A DNA stretch of 13,883 nt from an uncultured Bifidobacterium sp. (GTDB taxonomy: Bacteria > Actinomycetota > Actinomycetes > Actinomycetales > Bifidobacteriaceae): positions 1 through 13,883 of the forward strand of contig CALEGL010000333.1 in NCBI GenBank assembly GCA_937876495.1, given 5' to 3'. The notes below the pieces were generated by a model. That model searched no databases, was not told the DNA's origin, and saw nothing but the letters and a program-made list of their open reading frames with translations. Below, in pieces: positions 13,838 through 13,883 of the stretch (positions within the stretch are counted from its first letter, which is position 1; every line of letters begins with the position of its first letter). Position numbers and translations under genes: made by a program.

Positions 13838-13883
13838 ATCACCGTCGCCCCCGTCCCCCCTGTGCGCCTCGTCCCGCCCCCGC

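Noticed and set aside
13699..13883. C-terminus of a gene upstream of helY, open to the window edge on the - strand
   Set aside because: Two frames stay open, but both give arginine/glycine-rich low-complexity sequence with no recognisable motif; the tract cannot be told from non-coding DNA here.
1..13883. tRNA or rRNA genes, insertion sequences, CRISPR arrays, prophage or defence genes
   Set aside because: I looked for T-loop sequences, terminal inverted repeats with transposase motifs, and regularly spaced repeats, and found none. The window is chromosomal core.

Overview
The window is GC-rich (by eye roughly two thirds G+C) and densely coding. It carries strong purine-rich Shine-Dalgarno sites and several actinobacterial marker genes: RbpA, a GarA/OdhI-type FHA protein, a HelY-type helicase, and the pgsA-DUF881-sbp-DUF881-garA-merR block. 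A trpB-trpA-lgt-rpe-hisE-hisG order beside that block points to a high-GC member of the Bifidobacteriaceae, most likely Bifidobacterium. This is inferred from gene content and family resemblance, not from a database search.

Positions 1-4871 (+ strand) are biosynthetic housekeeping. They hold the end of tryptophan synthase beta (trpB, cut by the window edge), trpA, the lipoprotein-modifying membrane enzyme Lgt, ribulose-phosphate 3-epimerase (rpe), and two histidine genes (hisE and long-form hisG). rpe appears to restart transcription from its own leaderless promoter, behind a possible terminator hairpin after lgt.

Positions 4882-9246 (+ strand) form a tightly packed envelope and signalling operon. 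It contains a CDP-alcohol phosphatidyltransferase (pgsA type), a DUF881 membrane protein, the small basic protein Sbp (DUF1290), a second DUF881 protein, an FHA protein of the GarA/OdhI type with an N-terminal ETT phospho-switch motif, a MerR-family regulator, and an unrecognised three-helix membrane protein. The order matches the mycobacterial Rv1822-Rv1828 block except that gcvH is absent. DUF881 and Sbp genes also neighbour division genes in Firmicutes. This block is the least understood part of the window and the best candidate for new biology. garA has its own leaderless promoter and merR has an extended -10 promoter.

Positions 9247-9699 are a gene-poor space between converging operons. 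It has a perfect 24-bp tandem duplication and an AT-rich pocket with a near-palindrome.

Positions 9700-13683 (- strand) read right to left as a HelY/Ski2-like DEVH helicase, RbpA (a zinc-containing RNA-polymerase-binding protein), and a HAD phosphatase of the phosphoglycolate phosphatase type. Upstream of rbpA is an exact GGAAT-N18-GTT element, the SigR/SigH thiol-stress promoter consensus known to drive rbpA in Streptomyces. The last 200 bases, upstream of the helicase, are extremely C-rich on the + strand and contain a G-quadruplex motif on the other strand. No RNA genes, insertion sequences, CRISPR arrays or phage genes are visible.
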